A stretch of 64,000 bases of DNA from Calycina herbarum (taxonomy: Eukaryota > Ascomycota > Leotiomycetes > Helotiales > Pezizellaceae). Location of the stretch: positions 62,001-126,000 of the forward strand of contig LLEY01000044.1 of the NCBI GenBank assembly GCA_001414485.1. The letters run 5' to 3'. Within the stretch, counting starts at the first letter, position 1. Every line of letters begins with the position of its first letter. Of this stretch, positions 26,001 to 38,899 are shown piece by piece. Position numbers and translations under genes: made by a program. The notes below the pieces were generated by a model that worked only from the letters and a program-made list of their open reading frames with translations, was not told the origin of the DNA and did no database searches.

Positions 26001-27748
26001 CTTTCTCTTCTAATTCTTAAGAATAATAGCTATTCGTAGCCCCTAGTTCTTATATTTAAGAATAGAGACTTAAGAGAAAAGAGTACGTATAGAAGTAAAG
26101 ACCTTATATATCTTAAGCTTAGATAGAGACTTTTCAAAGTCTAAGAACGCGTGTTATATAGCTTTTAATATAAGAGATGTTTTTATGCCTTTAACAGGTT
26201 CCTTAACTAGCGAGGCAGGCTTTGTTACCTAGGCAACTATTTTTATACTCTAAATTAGCTAGATTCTAGCCTTCTTAAAGGTATATATAATATTATATTC
26301 TATGAATATAAGATTCTAGGCTGTCTTAAACATCTTATAGAAAAATCTCTTAGATATAGAGACTAATCTATCGGAAGTAGTAAGGAGCTTTTCTAGCTCG
26401 TTACTATAGAATATAGCGAGAGGTTAGAAAAGGCTTATATTAAGAAGCTGAAGCCGATATATAGTATAAGAAGGAAGGATAATAATAATAATACGATAGT
26501 AGAATACAAAGTCGATAAATTTTATATTAATATACGAGGAGTAGCTGTTTATAAGAAGTAGCTAGTATGCTCTTATACTCTTCAGTTTTATATATCTCTT
26601 AAAGACGTCTTCTAGCTACTTTAGGCTAAACTGGTTTAATAACTAGCCGTTTTCTAATAAACTGAAATATACTCTGTCTTCTTTAACATCCTCTGTCTAA
26701 GAGCCTTATAAGTCTTCTAACGCGCTCTTATAAATAAGAAGCGGCGGGATAGCTCTTCTAATAGCTGAGACATATACTAGTAGAGAAATAAACTCTCGAG
26801 AACTGTTCTACTTATTCTTTATAACCCGGCCTAATATATACGCTTCTAGACTTATAATACGCTTTATAGATTAGCTAAATCCTATAAGGAATCCCTTCTT
26901 ATTAAAGTTATATAGGTTATCGGCAGTTATATTATATTTCTCGATAACTTACGTAAGCTAGAGAAAATAAGATAATATTAGCTTTTATACTTAAATTAAG
27001 ATAAGGAGGGGAAAAAGTATATAATACTAAGGTAAAGAAGAGTATAAACATAGGAGTATACTTAGCTACTACTCTTAAGTTCTTAATATTCTTAAGATAG
27101 CTGCTATATAACCTGTTCTTATGTTTTCGGATAAATTACCTAGTCTAGTTCTTCTCTACTACGCTCTTACGTATCTCTTCTACAAGGTTCTTGATAATTA
27201 AAGACGTAGGGGGTATTACTTGATCGGTAAGGTTATTAATCTGTCGAATTAGGACTTCTTCTTACTCCTTAGTAAGTGCTTGGTAGTAAAGGGCAGTAGC
27301 GTCTTTGCGTGTTATAGTTAAGCCTCTAATCCTCTATAAGATAGCAGTACAGTTACACCTATACTTCTTAGCTGCCTTAGTAAAATTGCTATACTCTCCT
27401 CTTTCAATTGCTGCCACCGCTAAGTTGATCTGATGAGATTTGTCTGTTCTAGCCATAGTTAAAGTAGTAATAGTCGAGGTAAAAAGAGGGGTTTTTCGGC
27501 GGGCTTTTGCCAGAACCGTGTACGAGGCCGGGATATCGGTTAGTCTGTGTATACGAGAAATTTTCCGCTAGAGCTAGAGAGGGGGGGGGAGTTGTAGAAG
27601 GCGTAGGGCCCCTTCGTAGAGGCGTAGGAGAGGCTGGGGGCCTCCTAAGAGGGGTTTCCATAGAAGGAAATCGGCTTATTAGATACGAGGAGGTGAGAAC
27701 GAGTGTTTTAGAACAAAAAATTCGATCTACGAAAAATGTTATATATGT
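20097..27748 (-). mobile_element. Non-LTR retrotransposon LINE-1 (RNase H-bearing, Tad/I-like), split by element F
   Basis: Minus-oriented LINE ending in a TAAA-type tail (20097-20112 on the plus strand reads ATTTATTTATTTATTT). It is flanked by the 13-bp duplication AGGCTAGCTCTAT at 20084-20096 and 27749-27761. Without F it is about 5.5 kb. Read from right to left: a GC-rich 5' leader, a Cys-rich ORF1 remnant (to about 24,480), an AP-endonuclease region (about 24,150-23,400), reverse transcriptase (about 23,100-21,900, with GYANDI near 22,130 where the family has GYADDI, a TG-to-TA change) and RNase H (about 21,260-20,700, IDGSRLDDKRTSRG). Less RIP-damaged than its host Y, but not intact. Confidence 0.87.
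25366..27540 (-). mobile_element. pogo-type DNA transposon F (2175 bp), complete ends
   Basis: TIRs of about 43 bp (ACCGATATCCCGGCCTCGTG at the left, its complement ending at 27540) are flanked by TA at 25364-25365 and 27541-27542. It is inserted in the 5' part of LINE-1. The transposase starts at the ATG at 27456 on the minus strand, MARTDKSHQINLAVAAIERG, a pipsqueak-type helix-turn-helix start. The following DDE region and basic C-terminal tail are interrupted by stops. The TIRs are barely mutated. F is the innermost of five nested insertions and so the youngest of them. Same family as W at 59126. Confidence 0.9.
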
Positions 27749-30700
27749 AGGCTAGCTCTATAGAATCCAGCTTAAGCGTTCTAGACTGTTATTAATTCTT
27801 TATATACTACTATAAAAGCTAAAAAGAACTCTACCTTCGTAATATAGTTAATATAGGCTTTAATAAACGTCTTAATCTACTGACTATATACCTGCTTTAA
27901 TATACTAAAGTATCTAATATTAAGTAGTTAGGTTATATAGAATAAGTAAGAAGGTAGTCTAAGAGTTATAATATTATATACTTTATAATACTCTTGAAAT
28001 TCAGCTGATTTATAACTCTTATACCTATCTAATACTAGTATTCGATATAGACTCTTTATATAACTAGTAGTATATTTATTAAAGTGTTTTAGCTATTCTA
28101 GACCTATCTCGTTGTTTATCTATCTATTACTTGTCGGTTTAATAACCTAGTTATATAAGAGGCCGCTGTCTATATACTAATTCGTAAGATAACTCTTCTC
28201 TTAGATAACTAAAAATAGAGAGATATTCTAACCCTTACTATTAATATAAGTAATTACTATAGCCTATTCCCGATTACCTAACTATACTACCTTACTTCTA
28301 CTACGTCGATTTATATATATAACAACTATTATAGAGTAAATCACACTTATTATAAAGCCTGTTTTATCGAAGTTATAGAAATCGTAATCTAAAACACTGT
28401 ATTTCGCTCTTATATTTTATATAAGTCGGAACTATATACTAATTAGATTAGGATCTTCGTATAAAGCTCTTTAGAAGTCGTAAACGCGATTAAAACGTGT
28501 CTTTAACCTTAGTTGTTATTATATAAATCGATATACTTAAAGCTTACTAACGCGTTTCTCTTTCTACGATTCGAGGATATAATTTACTATATCGTCTATA
28601 CTAGCTAGCTAGGGTATAAACTCTCTAGAATCTAAGTTAAGTATATTCTAAAGAATTACTTCCTTTTTAACTTAAGTTAATTTAATATTTACTAGCCGTC
28701 GTTCTAGAAGAGGAAGTTAGCTGTTTATTCTATAGCGAAGGCTAGTTTTAGAGACTTTATAGATTTTTATAGTAGCTCGACGCCTAAGCTTTTTAGATAA
28801 TCGGATAGCTTTAATAGCTAAGATAATTCGAGCTTCTTAAGTTTGAATTTCTATTAGTAGTTGTTAAGATAACACGTGTTAAAATAATAAAGTAGAGAAG
28901 ATAGGAAAAGTACGCTAGGTTCTAATATACGCTAGGTCTTGATAAACCACGTTATAGTTTTCATAGTACTTAAGAACGAAGAGATCGTATTAGTAAGTCT
29001 TATAGCTATTAAGAAGTAATATCCTCTATAGCTTATCTAGTCTAGCTCCTAGCTCCTTAATAAAATAGTCGGTATATACTATAATAATAGTATTATTAAT
29101 ATAGCCGGTTAAAGAGTAATCTACTAACTCTTTTCTAGTTAGCTCGTCTACTATCTAGTTATCTATTATCTTCTTTCCTAGCGTAATAACAAAAGGAGCC
29201 GCTACTCGCCTATTAGTATAGATCGTCTCTATTATAGTTACCGACTTCCTATTCTTAGGATTAGCTATATATATCTCCTTCACTTCTATAGAAACGATAA
29301 CGTTCTCACTTCCTATATAACTAACTTAAGCTTCTAACTCGTCTATATTCTAGACATTCTTAGCCTTCTAGATCTTATATTACGTAAGAGCAGTAGTATA
29401 CCTATTAAACCACGTCTTAATCTCCTTCTCGGTATACGATTCGAGTCTCTTAAAGATAATTAGCTTCGTTTTTAGAGTATATAGGTCCTTGTTCTTCTTT
29501 AGCTAGTTCCGGAACTACTAATTAGACGGCGGTAGCTGAGAAGAGTTCTAAGACTAAGAAATTAGCTAATTATTAATAGCAGAATCAAGAGAATACTATA
29601 CCTTCTTAAGATATATAATCGCAGCCTTTACTATTTAGTACGTAGCTCCTAGTTCTATCTCCTACTACTTATAACAGTACTATTAAACAGCCTTCTCCTA
29701 GCTCTTATTTAATATCTTATTATTACTACTATATATATTATATATATCTTCCGCGTTACGCTTTCTCTTTTTAGCTCTCTAGATAGCCTTCTATACCGAC
29801 GATTCGTTTACGCTATATATTCTTACTTCTATAGTTACTATCTCGTAACTACCTTATTTCGTAGTCTATTTCATAACCTTCCGTATACGCTCCTTTTCTT
29901 CTAATTTATTAGAAGAGAGAGAGAGTAGAGAACTACGAATAGCCTCTATTATATTAATTAATAAACGCGTTATATATTAATAGAAATAAGTAAGATAGTT
30001 AAATATATATAATTTAGATAGAAAGCTAATCTACGGGATTTTCGTAGTAGAACACTTAAGTTTATAAGACACTTGCTTTTACCGATTATAAGCGAATACG
30101 CCGTAGAAGAGGAACCGGCTATTAGCCTTTACTATTAATATAAGTAATAGCTATAGTCTATTCTCTATTCTCTAGCTAAACTGCCTTACCTCTACTACGT
30201 CGATCTACGTAGAATATAACTATTATAGCGTAGATTATACCTATTATAAACCTAGTCTCGTCGAAGTTATAGAAGTCGTAGTCTAAAATCCCGTATTTTA
30301 CTCTTATATTTTCTACTAGTTAAAACCACGTACTAATTAGCTTAAGATCTTCGTATAAAGCTCTTTAGAAATCGTAAACGCGATTAAAATACGTCTTAAG
30401 AGCTGATTATTACTATATAAATCGATAGGCCTAGAGCTTACTAACGCGTTCTATCTCTCTTAATTCTAGGATAAAATTAGCTATATCTTCTATACTAGTA
30501 AGCTGTAGTATAAACTCTCTAGAATCTAGCTTAAGTATATTCTAAGAAATTACCTTCTCTTCTAGTATAGTTAATTTATAATAATTAGGTCGTGTTTTAT
30601 TATAAGAAGTTTAGCTAGCTATTCTGTCTCTAAGTATAGTTCTAGAGACTTTATATAGTTTTACTATAGTCTAAGTATTTATTATCTTAGATAAACGAAT

Positions 30701-30848
30701 AGCTTTAATAGCTAGAATAATTTAAGCTTCTTTAGTTTAAACTTCTATTTATAGTAGTTAAGAAAACACGTGTTAAAGTTAGTAGAGTAGAATATAAGAA
30801 AAAGTAGACGACTTGATAATATAGACGACTTGATAATAAACCACGTTA

Positions 30849-30905
30849 GTCTTAATAAATTAGTTATTAATTATATAATATTAATTATATAATAATAAAT
30901 ATATA
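30849..30905. other. 57-bp AT-only spacer between X and D
   Basis: A TTAATTATATAATA-type sequence with no recognisable content, ending in the TA (30904-30905) duplicated by copy D. Confidence 0.5.
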
Positions 30906-33296
30906 ACGTAGTTTACTACTAAGCGGATTACTTTTCTCTACTCTACTATCTATAAACTTTAACACGCGTTTTTTTAACTATTTATTATAGAAATTCAAGG
31001 AAAGTATATAGTCCTCTTCGCTTATTAACTAGATAGAGGACAGAGAGCTACAGCTCTCTATCTCTTCTAGTACGCGAACTTATAACCTTAGTAATACCCT
31101 CGACCTAGCCTTCTGCTCTAGTAACCTCTACTAGAGAGGGGCTACTACTAAGGTTAATCTTATATTTAAGTATAGCTCTAACCACTTCCTACTTCTTACT
31201 CGACTTCTATACGTAGGAAACTTAACTATAAAGGACCTCTCTCTTAAGCTTAGCTCTCTTAATATTAAAACCTTTAAGACAACTCTTTAAGAAAAGCTTG
31301 AAACTTAATAGCTTTATAAACTTATAGAGTAACCAGACTCGGACTTGCTAGAGACCCTAGTAGGATTTATTACTAAGAGCGTATATAGTATATATCTTAA
31401 CAGCGCTAAGCGAGAGCTTAGACACGGGTTCGGACACCTCTAGTAGAATAAGAAGTACTAGACAGCGGCTACCGAGGTAAGGCAGGTATAAAGGCTTAAC
31501 GCGAGTATATAAGCTTTAAAGACTCTTTATAAGAGTCTAAGATAGGAAATCTAGAAGGTAAAGAGAGAATACTTCTATACTTTAGTCGATAAAGCTACGA
31601 AGAGTAAAGATATATTTAAAATTTATAAGTAATACTAGAGTACTAGAATCTATAAGTCTCTCTCTCTAAGAGACTTAGTAGGCTAACTAGGCTTCTCTAC
31701 CTAAGAAAAGCAGAAGATTCTAGTATAAGAGCTACTTATAAACAAGGCCGAAGTCGGGGATATTCTATTTAATACTCTAACTACCTCTACTTAGTCCCTT
31801 CTCTAGGCAGTTCTTACGCTACACGAGGTCGAGGAATCGATCCTTAGGAAAGCTTCTATTATACTAAGAGAAGACGAGCTAGTAATAGGAGTTCTTAAAG
31901 TAGCCTAGTTATAGATCTTATATCTTATCCTCTTCTTATTCAAAGGCTATATAGAGGTAGGTTTTCACTTAAAGATCTTTTATACTACTATCGTCGTTAT
32001 TATCCTAAAGCTTAATAAGAAAGATAAGTCGTTCTCTTAAGTATATTACTTAATTACCTTACTCTTAGTCCTTAGAAATAGGCTTAAAAGGCTTCTTATA
32101 AAGAGAGCCTCTTAGATAGCTATTAAGTACTCTATTCTAGAGTAAAACTAGTTTAGAGCTCTTCTCTTAAGAGCTGCTATAGACCTTACTACCTGCCTTA
32201 CTTTCGATATTAAGTTAGCTCTTATAGATAAATAGAAAGCCTCTCTTCTTATACTTGATATTAAAGAGGCCTTTAACATAGTACTTCCTAGTCGCCTAAT
32301 CAAAAAACTAAGAGAGTAAGGTTAGCTAGATTACTTTGTTAAATAAGCTACCTCTTTCTTAACTAATAGACTAGTAAAAGTAAAACTAGATAAGGAAATA
32401 GAAGCTTCTACCCCGCTTTAATACGGGCTACTTTAAGGCTTGCCTATCTCGTCTATTCTCTTTATACTTTATATCTAGCCCCTTTTTAGCTTAGGGGTTA
32501 GCTCTCTTCCGGTATTATAGAGATTCGGTTACGTAGACGATATTAGATTACTTACTTTTAAGCTCTTAAAAGCAGGGAATATTAAGGCCCTTATAAAGCA
32601 GGTAGCTAGCGCTCTAGAGTAGAGTATAGACGAGGGTATTACTTTTAATACTAAGAAGTTAGAACTTATATACTTCTTTTATAAAAGAAAGCAAAAAGGG
32701 AGAGGTATCTAGCCCTCTCTCTCTATTATAGTTGAAGAGAAGATAATAGAATCTACGTAAGAGCTTAGGTAGCTTAGTATCTTCTTTAACCTCTGTTTTA
32801 TATTCTATAGCTACGTTAAAAGAATAGCGAGTAAGGCTATACTTATAGCTAATACTCTTAAAGGAATAATAAATATAATAAGAGGTTTATCTTCTTATCT
32901 ACTTAAGTAAGCTACTACTGCTTCTATTCTCTTAATCGTCTACTTTAGATATAAGACCTGGTACCCTAGTTAAATAAGAGAGGAAATAGGCTAAGTAGAC
33001 TCTATAAATAACTGGATTAGCTGCTACCTAACTCTCTTAGATAGAGTAGTATTAAAGTATACTAGGATTATTCTTCTAGTTTATAAGACTACCTCTACCT
33101 CGGTACTCCTTATAGAATCTAGCCTCTTAGCTGCTGAAATTACTCTTATAGTAAAAAGCAGAGTATTTAAGACTAGAACTCGCCGACTTAACTCGGCTTA
33201 CCTGTTTAAACAATATATAAATAACTCTTACTTAAAGGCTAGGCTTATTTACTACTCTTCTAAACCTCTCTCTCTCTTAGAAGAAATCGACCTAAT

Positions 33297-33728
33297 TATA
33301 ACGAAACTCAAACGAACTAAACAAAGATGACTAAGTCTCGAAGGTTGGTATGCAGGTAAGAAGTACAGATGCGCCGGGTTGTTTACTTAGAAGTGAACTC
33401 GTTACTTATATCAAAGATGTTAAATAAGATAATAAGATTAATAACTAAAGTTAAGTACGAAGCTCTTATCTAGATAGTAGACGTGCTAGTATATATAGAA
33501 CCTTCGTTCCCCTAAGTAGCTAACTCGCTTGTCGAGCTAGCGATCTAACGAGCTGGTTCGCCTAGCGATCTAGCGATCCCTTTTATTATATAATTATTAT
33601 AATGAAATCCTTAGATTGCTTAGCTAACCTAACCGATCCTTATCTACTATAAGAATATTCCGATAGTGCTTAACCTGTTAGGACGCTGCCTAGTCTTTAC
33701 TTATCACGTGTATACGTGATTTGTAATA
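33297..33728 (-). repeat. 3' LTR of LTR-3
   Basis: 432 bp, co-linear with 40112-40543, differing mostly or only by transitions. It is more heavily RIP-mutated than its partner at the edge facing 33728. Confidence 0.92.
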
Positions 33729-33899
33729 CTATCCCCCTCTTAGCTTAGCGTGTCTCTACGCTTAAGTACGACCTAAGAAATATCGTTAGAAGGCTAGTAG
33801 CCTTCTTCTCTTTTTACTATATTACTCGATCGTTTAATGAAACGTACTAAGTATATTGCCCTTAGAAAAGAAATTAACTTATCTAGAATAAAAATAGCG

Positions 33900-34440
33900 T
33901 CTTATACCCGATGTTTAAAAGCTGGTTTTATAAATAAATGTATCGCTTCTTAAGATAAAAATCTAAATCGCTATAGTCGTTGTATAAAGAACGACAAGAC
34001 CTACGACGTTTGCGAAGTAAACCGTATACTAACTATTCGAGATTAGGAGTCTATAGATGCTTAGATCTAACGACTAGAGGACGAGGCTGATAAGGCTATA
34101 GCGAAAGTCCTCTGGGTTAATAAGTAGAAGAAGCTGCTTTATACCTAGAAGTAGAGAATAATAGTAGCTGGTCTTAACTCCCTTAAGAAGCTGGATACTG
34201 CTGAAGAATTAGAAAGAAAGGAAAAAGAGAAGGAGGAAGAAAAGAAGCAGATAGAAGAAGAGGCTGCTAGGCTGGCCGCTCTTCCTATGCCCGACGTTTC
34301 CGACCCTGCCCTCGCTCTAGGCCTTAACCTAGCCTTTCTTAAGTCCTTTTCTACTAACTATATAATATAGGTAGACTTGGGTTTCGACAGTAGAACTCCT
34401 GAAGTTCCTCTAAGTACTAGCTAATATTTTTTCTAGGTTT
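33900..34440 (+). pseudogene. Cys-rich, coiled-coil accessory reading frame antisense to LTR-3 gag-pol
   Basis: On the strand opposite to gag-pol, between the pol end and the 3' LTR, read-through translation gives a cysteine cluster at about 33940-34035 (CLKAGFINKC, then YSRC, then YDVC; one Cys probably lost to Tyr by RIP). A charged coiled coil follows at about 34195-34275 (LERKEKEKEEEKKQIEEEAA), then a Pro/Ala tail. About five in-frame stops (TAA/TAG) sit at likely former Gln/Trp codons, and codon structure is otherwise kept over about 500 bases. From memory, similar Cys-rich plus coiled-coil hypothetical proteins are numerous in fungal genomes. I know no function. Confidence 0.6.
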
Positions 34441-37400
34441 CTAAGTGTTTTCTAAATATAGGTAATCTAACTATTTTATTAAATACTTAACCTATTCTCT
34501 AATAAGTCTATAGTTAAGAATCCTCTTAACTTTATACTCGGCGTTTAGGTTTACTAGTTGAATTTCTATAAGTAGGGCTAGTAGTGCTCCCGGTAGTACT
34601 GGTTCGAGTAAGGATATATAGAATACTAGGTAGATATTTATTATTCTTAGTAGTGCTAATTTATAATTTAAAGGTCCCTTGACGTATTTGATTTTAAATA
34701 GTCTAAGTTTTTTATAATCTAGTTTATTACTTAGTCTTTTTATGTTAATGTTCTTTTGTACTAAGTAGACTTTATCTCTCTCTTTTAGCATTAGCTCCTA
34801 ACTACGTCGTTTATTATAGTAGTATACGTTCCTTTCTACTATAAATTACAGGTCCTCTATAAGTTCCTTATATAGACTCTTGATTTTCAAGACCTAAACA
34901 CGAGTAAGCTAGTTGTCGATAGTCGTAGACAGCGGTTCTTAATATACTAATAATTTATACCTAAAATTAGTATAGAATAACGTAATAAGTGTTATTTCTG
35001 TTACTAAACTATTATAAGTAAACTATACTAAAGGCAGTAGTTCTACCTAATTATCTTACTAGTAGTTTATATAATAACGAAGGTATGTTTTAACTACTTA
35101 ATTTATCTTTTCGTTTCCTCTATTTATTTAAGAGTAGAAAGCTATAGAGAGCTTTCTTCTTATACCTAATCGTTCTATAAGAGTAATCTAAAATTTTAAG
35201 GTAAAGAGCTTGTCTCTATCTAAGAGTATCTCTTCTAGTAGTCTATATCTTAAGACTACTTCCTTAAGGAATATAAATACTAATTCCTTAGCTATACTTA
35301 ACTCTATATATACTATAAGAATTATATACTTTATAAGTCGTTTTATAATAACTAGGATCGTATTATATTCAACTCCTATTATCAAGTCTTTAGATTTTAG
35401 TAGTTTAATAATAAAATCTATAGATATTAATTTCTAAGGTATCTATAGTATTAGAGTAGTGTTCATCTGTCTATAAGGAGCATAGTAGGAAGCTTTATTC
35501 CTAGTATAGGTATTATATTCTACTATTACTTCCTTAACTATTATAGATAATCGATTAATATAATAGTATTATCTTATCCTCTAAAAGGTTCTACGAATTC
35601 CTTAGTAACTATAAGTAGGTATAGTATAGTATTCTTATACGAATTCTTTTACATATAAGCTAGGAACCTATAGTTTCCCTTTTATATATTGATTATAACC
35701 TTTATATATGTTTTAAATCTTATCTATTTAAATGTTATTCGTTACTACTATCTTATATATAGTAGGTACTAAGTCTCTATTCTTAAGAGTTTTTAAGATT
35801 ATAATCTTCTTATACTCCTTATTTCCCTCGTATCCGGGTTTCCGGCTAAGAGTATTAGCTTAAGTATTTAACGTTCTCTTTATATGTTAAATAATAATAT
35901 TAAATCCTTCTAATATCTCTAACCATCTGGCTAATCGTCTAGTCGTAAGTTCCTTAGTTATCGTAAACGTTCTAAGGTTCTTATAGTTAGATAAAACTAT
36001 AACTAGGTATTTTACTAACTATAAATAAATTCTCTAGTATTTTAAAGCTAATACTATAGTAAGTAGTTCCTTGTCGAAGATGCTATAGTTTTATTATACT
36101 AGGTTAAATGTCTTAGAATAATATATAATAGGTATAAGTTTTCCCTTATTATTTAGCTATAGGTGAACTACACCTACTATTGTGTCTAAGGCGTCTGTTT
36201 TAATTATACTAGGTTTATCTACGTTAAAATCGTATAGAATAGGTTTTTCTATAAACTTTGCTTTAATTTTCTAAAAAGCTTCCTCTACCTATTTATTTTA
36301 TATAAACTTAATAGCTTTCTTAACTAGTCTTAACATTGGTTTAGTAATCTTTGTATAGTCTTATATAAACGGATAGTAAAAGTTTATAAATTTAAGGAAA
36401 GACTATATATCTTTTATATTCTCTAGTAATTTCTAGTTTAAGATGTCTTAGATCTTTACTAGATCTATTTCTATTTTTTCTAGGCTAAATACCTATTTTA
36501 GGAAAAGTGTCTAAGTTACTCCGAACTCGTATTTCGAGAGTTTTAACTAAGAATTCACTTTTATAAGTTATTATAAAACTTCTTTAACGTATCTCTTATA
36601 TTCTTCTTCTTTTTCTAAGAAGATTAGGATATTATCTAAGTAATAAATTACTATTACTCTTAGAAGATCCCTTAAAATGTTATTGTTTTATCTCTAACAT
36701 ATAGCTGGTATGTTATAGAGTCTAAATAGCATAACTGTATATTCGTAGAAGCTCGATAGTAAGGCAAATGCTATCTTCTATTCGTCTCTGACTTTTATTT
36801 ATATAAGTCTATAAGCGTTTTGTTAATCTAATTTTATAAATTATACTACCTTACCTAACTTGTCTTATAAGTATTAGCTAGGTAGCAGTGGATAAGCGTC
36901 CTTAACTATAGCATGATTTACTTCTCGATAATCAACATATACTCTTCTATCTAAGTCGTCTTTCTTCTTAATAATAAGCATGTTTAAGGCAATTAGCAAC
37001 TTAGATCTTCTAATATATCCCTTCTTAATACCTTCTTTTATATAACTTTCTATTCTCTATAGGCTTTTCTAGTTATATAACTAAAGCTTCTACTTCAAGA
37101 GATAATAACCCTCTCTTAATTTAATCTTATAATCTTATAGGCAATGTTCTAGTAAGGCTTATAAGTCTTCTAAGTTTTTAAACAAAGCCTTAAATTCTCT
37201 ATACTATATAGGTATTTCGTTATTAGCTTTCTTACTAACCTGTGGAGGACCCTAGGCAAGGTGTCCTAGTGCTTTAGAAGAGGTAGCGCTAACCTCGTTC
37301 TAGCCTTAAAGTTATAAATATAATCCTTTATATTTATATTAACTAAAAGTTATTTTCCTATCTTTCTAGTCGATTTCTAGATTATATTCCTAAATCTATA

Positions 37401-38899
37401 GTATACTAAGTATTACTTCCTTACTTCCTATTTTAACAATATTAAATTATATATCTAAACAGTGTCCTTTAATATTAATTCTTATTAGAACGGTTTACTA
37501 ATTAATAATCCTATCTTAGTATACAACGTCTATTCTATCGACCACTCCTAGTCGATATAGTCTTATTTCCTTGATTAGGATGTTTAGCTTCTCTTAAGCT
37601 ATTAGGGAAATAAAGTTATCTGTTGTTCCCGAGTCTATTATAACTTATAACTTCTTCCCTTTTACTTCTATAGTTATTACTAACTATCTTTCTCTTAAAG
37701 TAGCGTCTAACTTTACTTTAATATATTAGACTTTAAAAGATCGATTTTCTCAATTATAATTTTTTCTTTCTTTATCCTTATACTATAGAAAGAATCTTAC
37801 TCTTTCCTTATTAGTATATACTACCTTATATACTAATCTATATTCTACGATTCCTATAGTTTTAGGAATTTCCTCTATAAATTACTTTAGTATTTGCCCA
37901 TAGTTATATTAGATCTATTTATAACTGGTTTCCGAAATAGCTTCTATAGACTATAGTTCTTCTATATATAGATAATCTAAAGTAGCTTCTAGTATACTTA
38001 TCTCTAGTTTTATAAAGTAAACCTTAAATATATAGTCCCTTAAATTCTTTTCCTTAATAGCTCTAATCTAGGACTAAGGAAAGAATACTACTCCTTCTTT
38101 ATCTGATAATACTACTTCATATATCTAATAATATTCTACTATTCTAGTAGGCTCTAGTAATATTCCTTTAAATCGCTTCTATAATAACTAGTCTAAAGTT
38201 AGACTTGATTTATATTATATCTATCGTGCTGTTATTTCTTAAACTGTTTCTATAAACCATAGTTCTTCTACTAATAGATAGTACATTTCTTCTAGTTCTG
38301 TCTTAGCTTATCTAGTTATATTAAATTCTCTTCGCTCCTAGAATAATATACTAAATAGTTGTTATAAGTTGTATTTTCTTAGTACTAACCTATTATTTCT
38401 AATTAACGTAACTATAATATATTACTTAAATTCCTCTAGTATAACATCTTCGGGTAGTGTCTTAAGGAAAGGGGTTTTAATTCGTCTTACAAATCCTATT
38501 AGAACTTGTTATATCTATGTACTAGTCTTATCCGACATATTATATACTTTCTATATATCTCCTACTTTAGGGTAGCTAGGTTTTTTAATCGGTTAGTGTT
38601 TCTGTTCTAGTTCCTTTTCTTTAATAGTTTTTCGTCTAGTAATTAAGCTAACTAGAGTTATCGTTTTAGGGTTATTACTTATAACTATATACGTTATTAA
38701 GATAGTTAGGTTAACCCCTCATGTTATATAAGGACTCTAGAAATCTAGTTTCTAATTATCGATATATGTCTATTAATTTCCTTGTTTAAAAGTTTTAAGG
38801 AAAGCCTAAGTTTCTCTAACTTCTAGGTCTTTATTCTTTATTTCTCTTTCTAAACTAGAAGATAAATCTAATATCTCTAAAGAACTAGTCAATAGTAGT

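Larger units (their letters stand above)
19428..28952 (-). mobile_element. Fot1-like pogo transposon copy Y, split by LINE-1
   Basis: The TIR begins ACGTGGTTTATTAGAACCTG at 19428 and its complement ends at 28952. TA copies lie at 19426-19427 and 28953-28954. Removing LINE-1 and one 13-bp duplication leaves 1860 bp, equal to X. Minus orientation, inactive by RIP. Confidence 0.9.
18144..30122 (-). mobile_element. Longer-TIR pogo-like DNA transposon C (2.45-kb core), split by copy Y
   Basis: The left end starts ATAGCCGGTTCCTCTTCTAC. About 50 bp is mirrored at 30070-30122, with C/T differences only where read. TA copies lie at 18142-18143 and 30123-30124. Removing copy Y (9525 bp plus TA) leaves 2452 bp. 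Coding is on the minus strand: 29,950 to 28,955, then 19,425 to about 18,250. It includes a DDE transposase stretch (read-through IKTWFNRYTTAL, NIDELEA where the family has NIDE-G, and a later APFVITLGKK) and a lysine/arginine-rich tail. It is a family distinct from the 1.86-kb Fot1 copies. RIP stops throughout. Confidence 0.85.
1862..30846 (-). mobile_element. Fot1-like pogo DNA transposon copy X, split by two insertions
   Basis: Tc1/mariner-superfamily (Fot1/pogo) element in minus orientation, heavily RIP-mutated. The left TIR starts ACATGGTTTATTATCGAGTC; the right end (about 30800-30846) is its reverse complement apart from C/T changes. TA duplications lie at 1860-1861 and 30847-30848. Segments: 1862-1943, 17090-18141 and 30125-30846, plus the TA copies. 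Removing copy A (15,142 bp plus TA) and element C (11,979 bp plus TA) leaves 1860 bp, the same as other full copies here. The transposase frame is full of stops and cannot be expressed. Confidence 0.85.

Noticed and set aside
27449..27755. Proline-rich and arginine/glycine-rich open frames at the LINE-1/F junction
   Set aside because: They straddle the TIR of F and the LINE leader, so they cannot be an ancestral gene.
34492..34791. A 99-codon minus-strand gene
   Set aside because: It is the integrase linker and chromodomain start of LTR-3, part of a dead retroelement.
35188..35437. Two short overlapping open frames on opposite strands
   Set aside because: The minus frame reads as integrase core of LTR-3 and the plus frame is its shadow.
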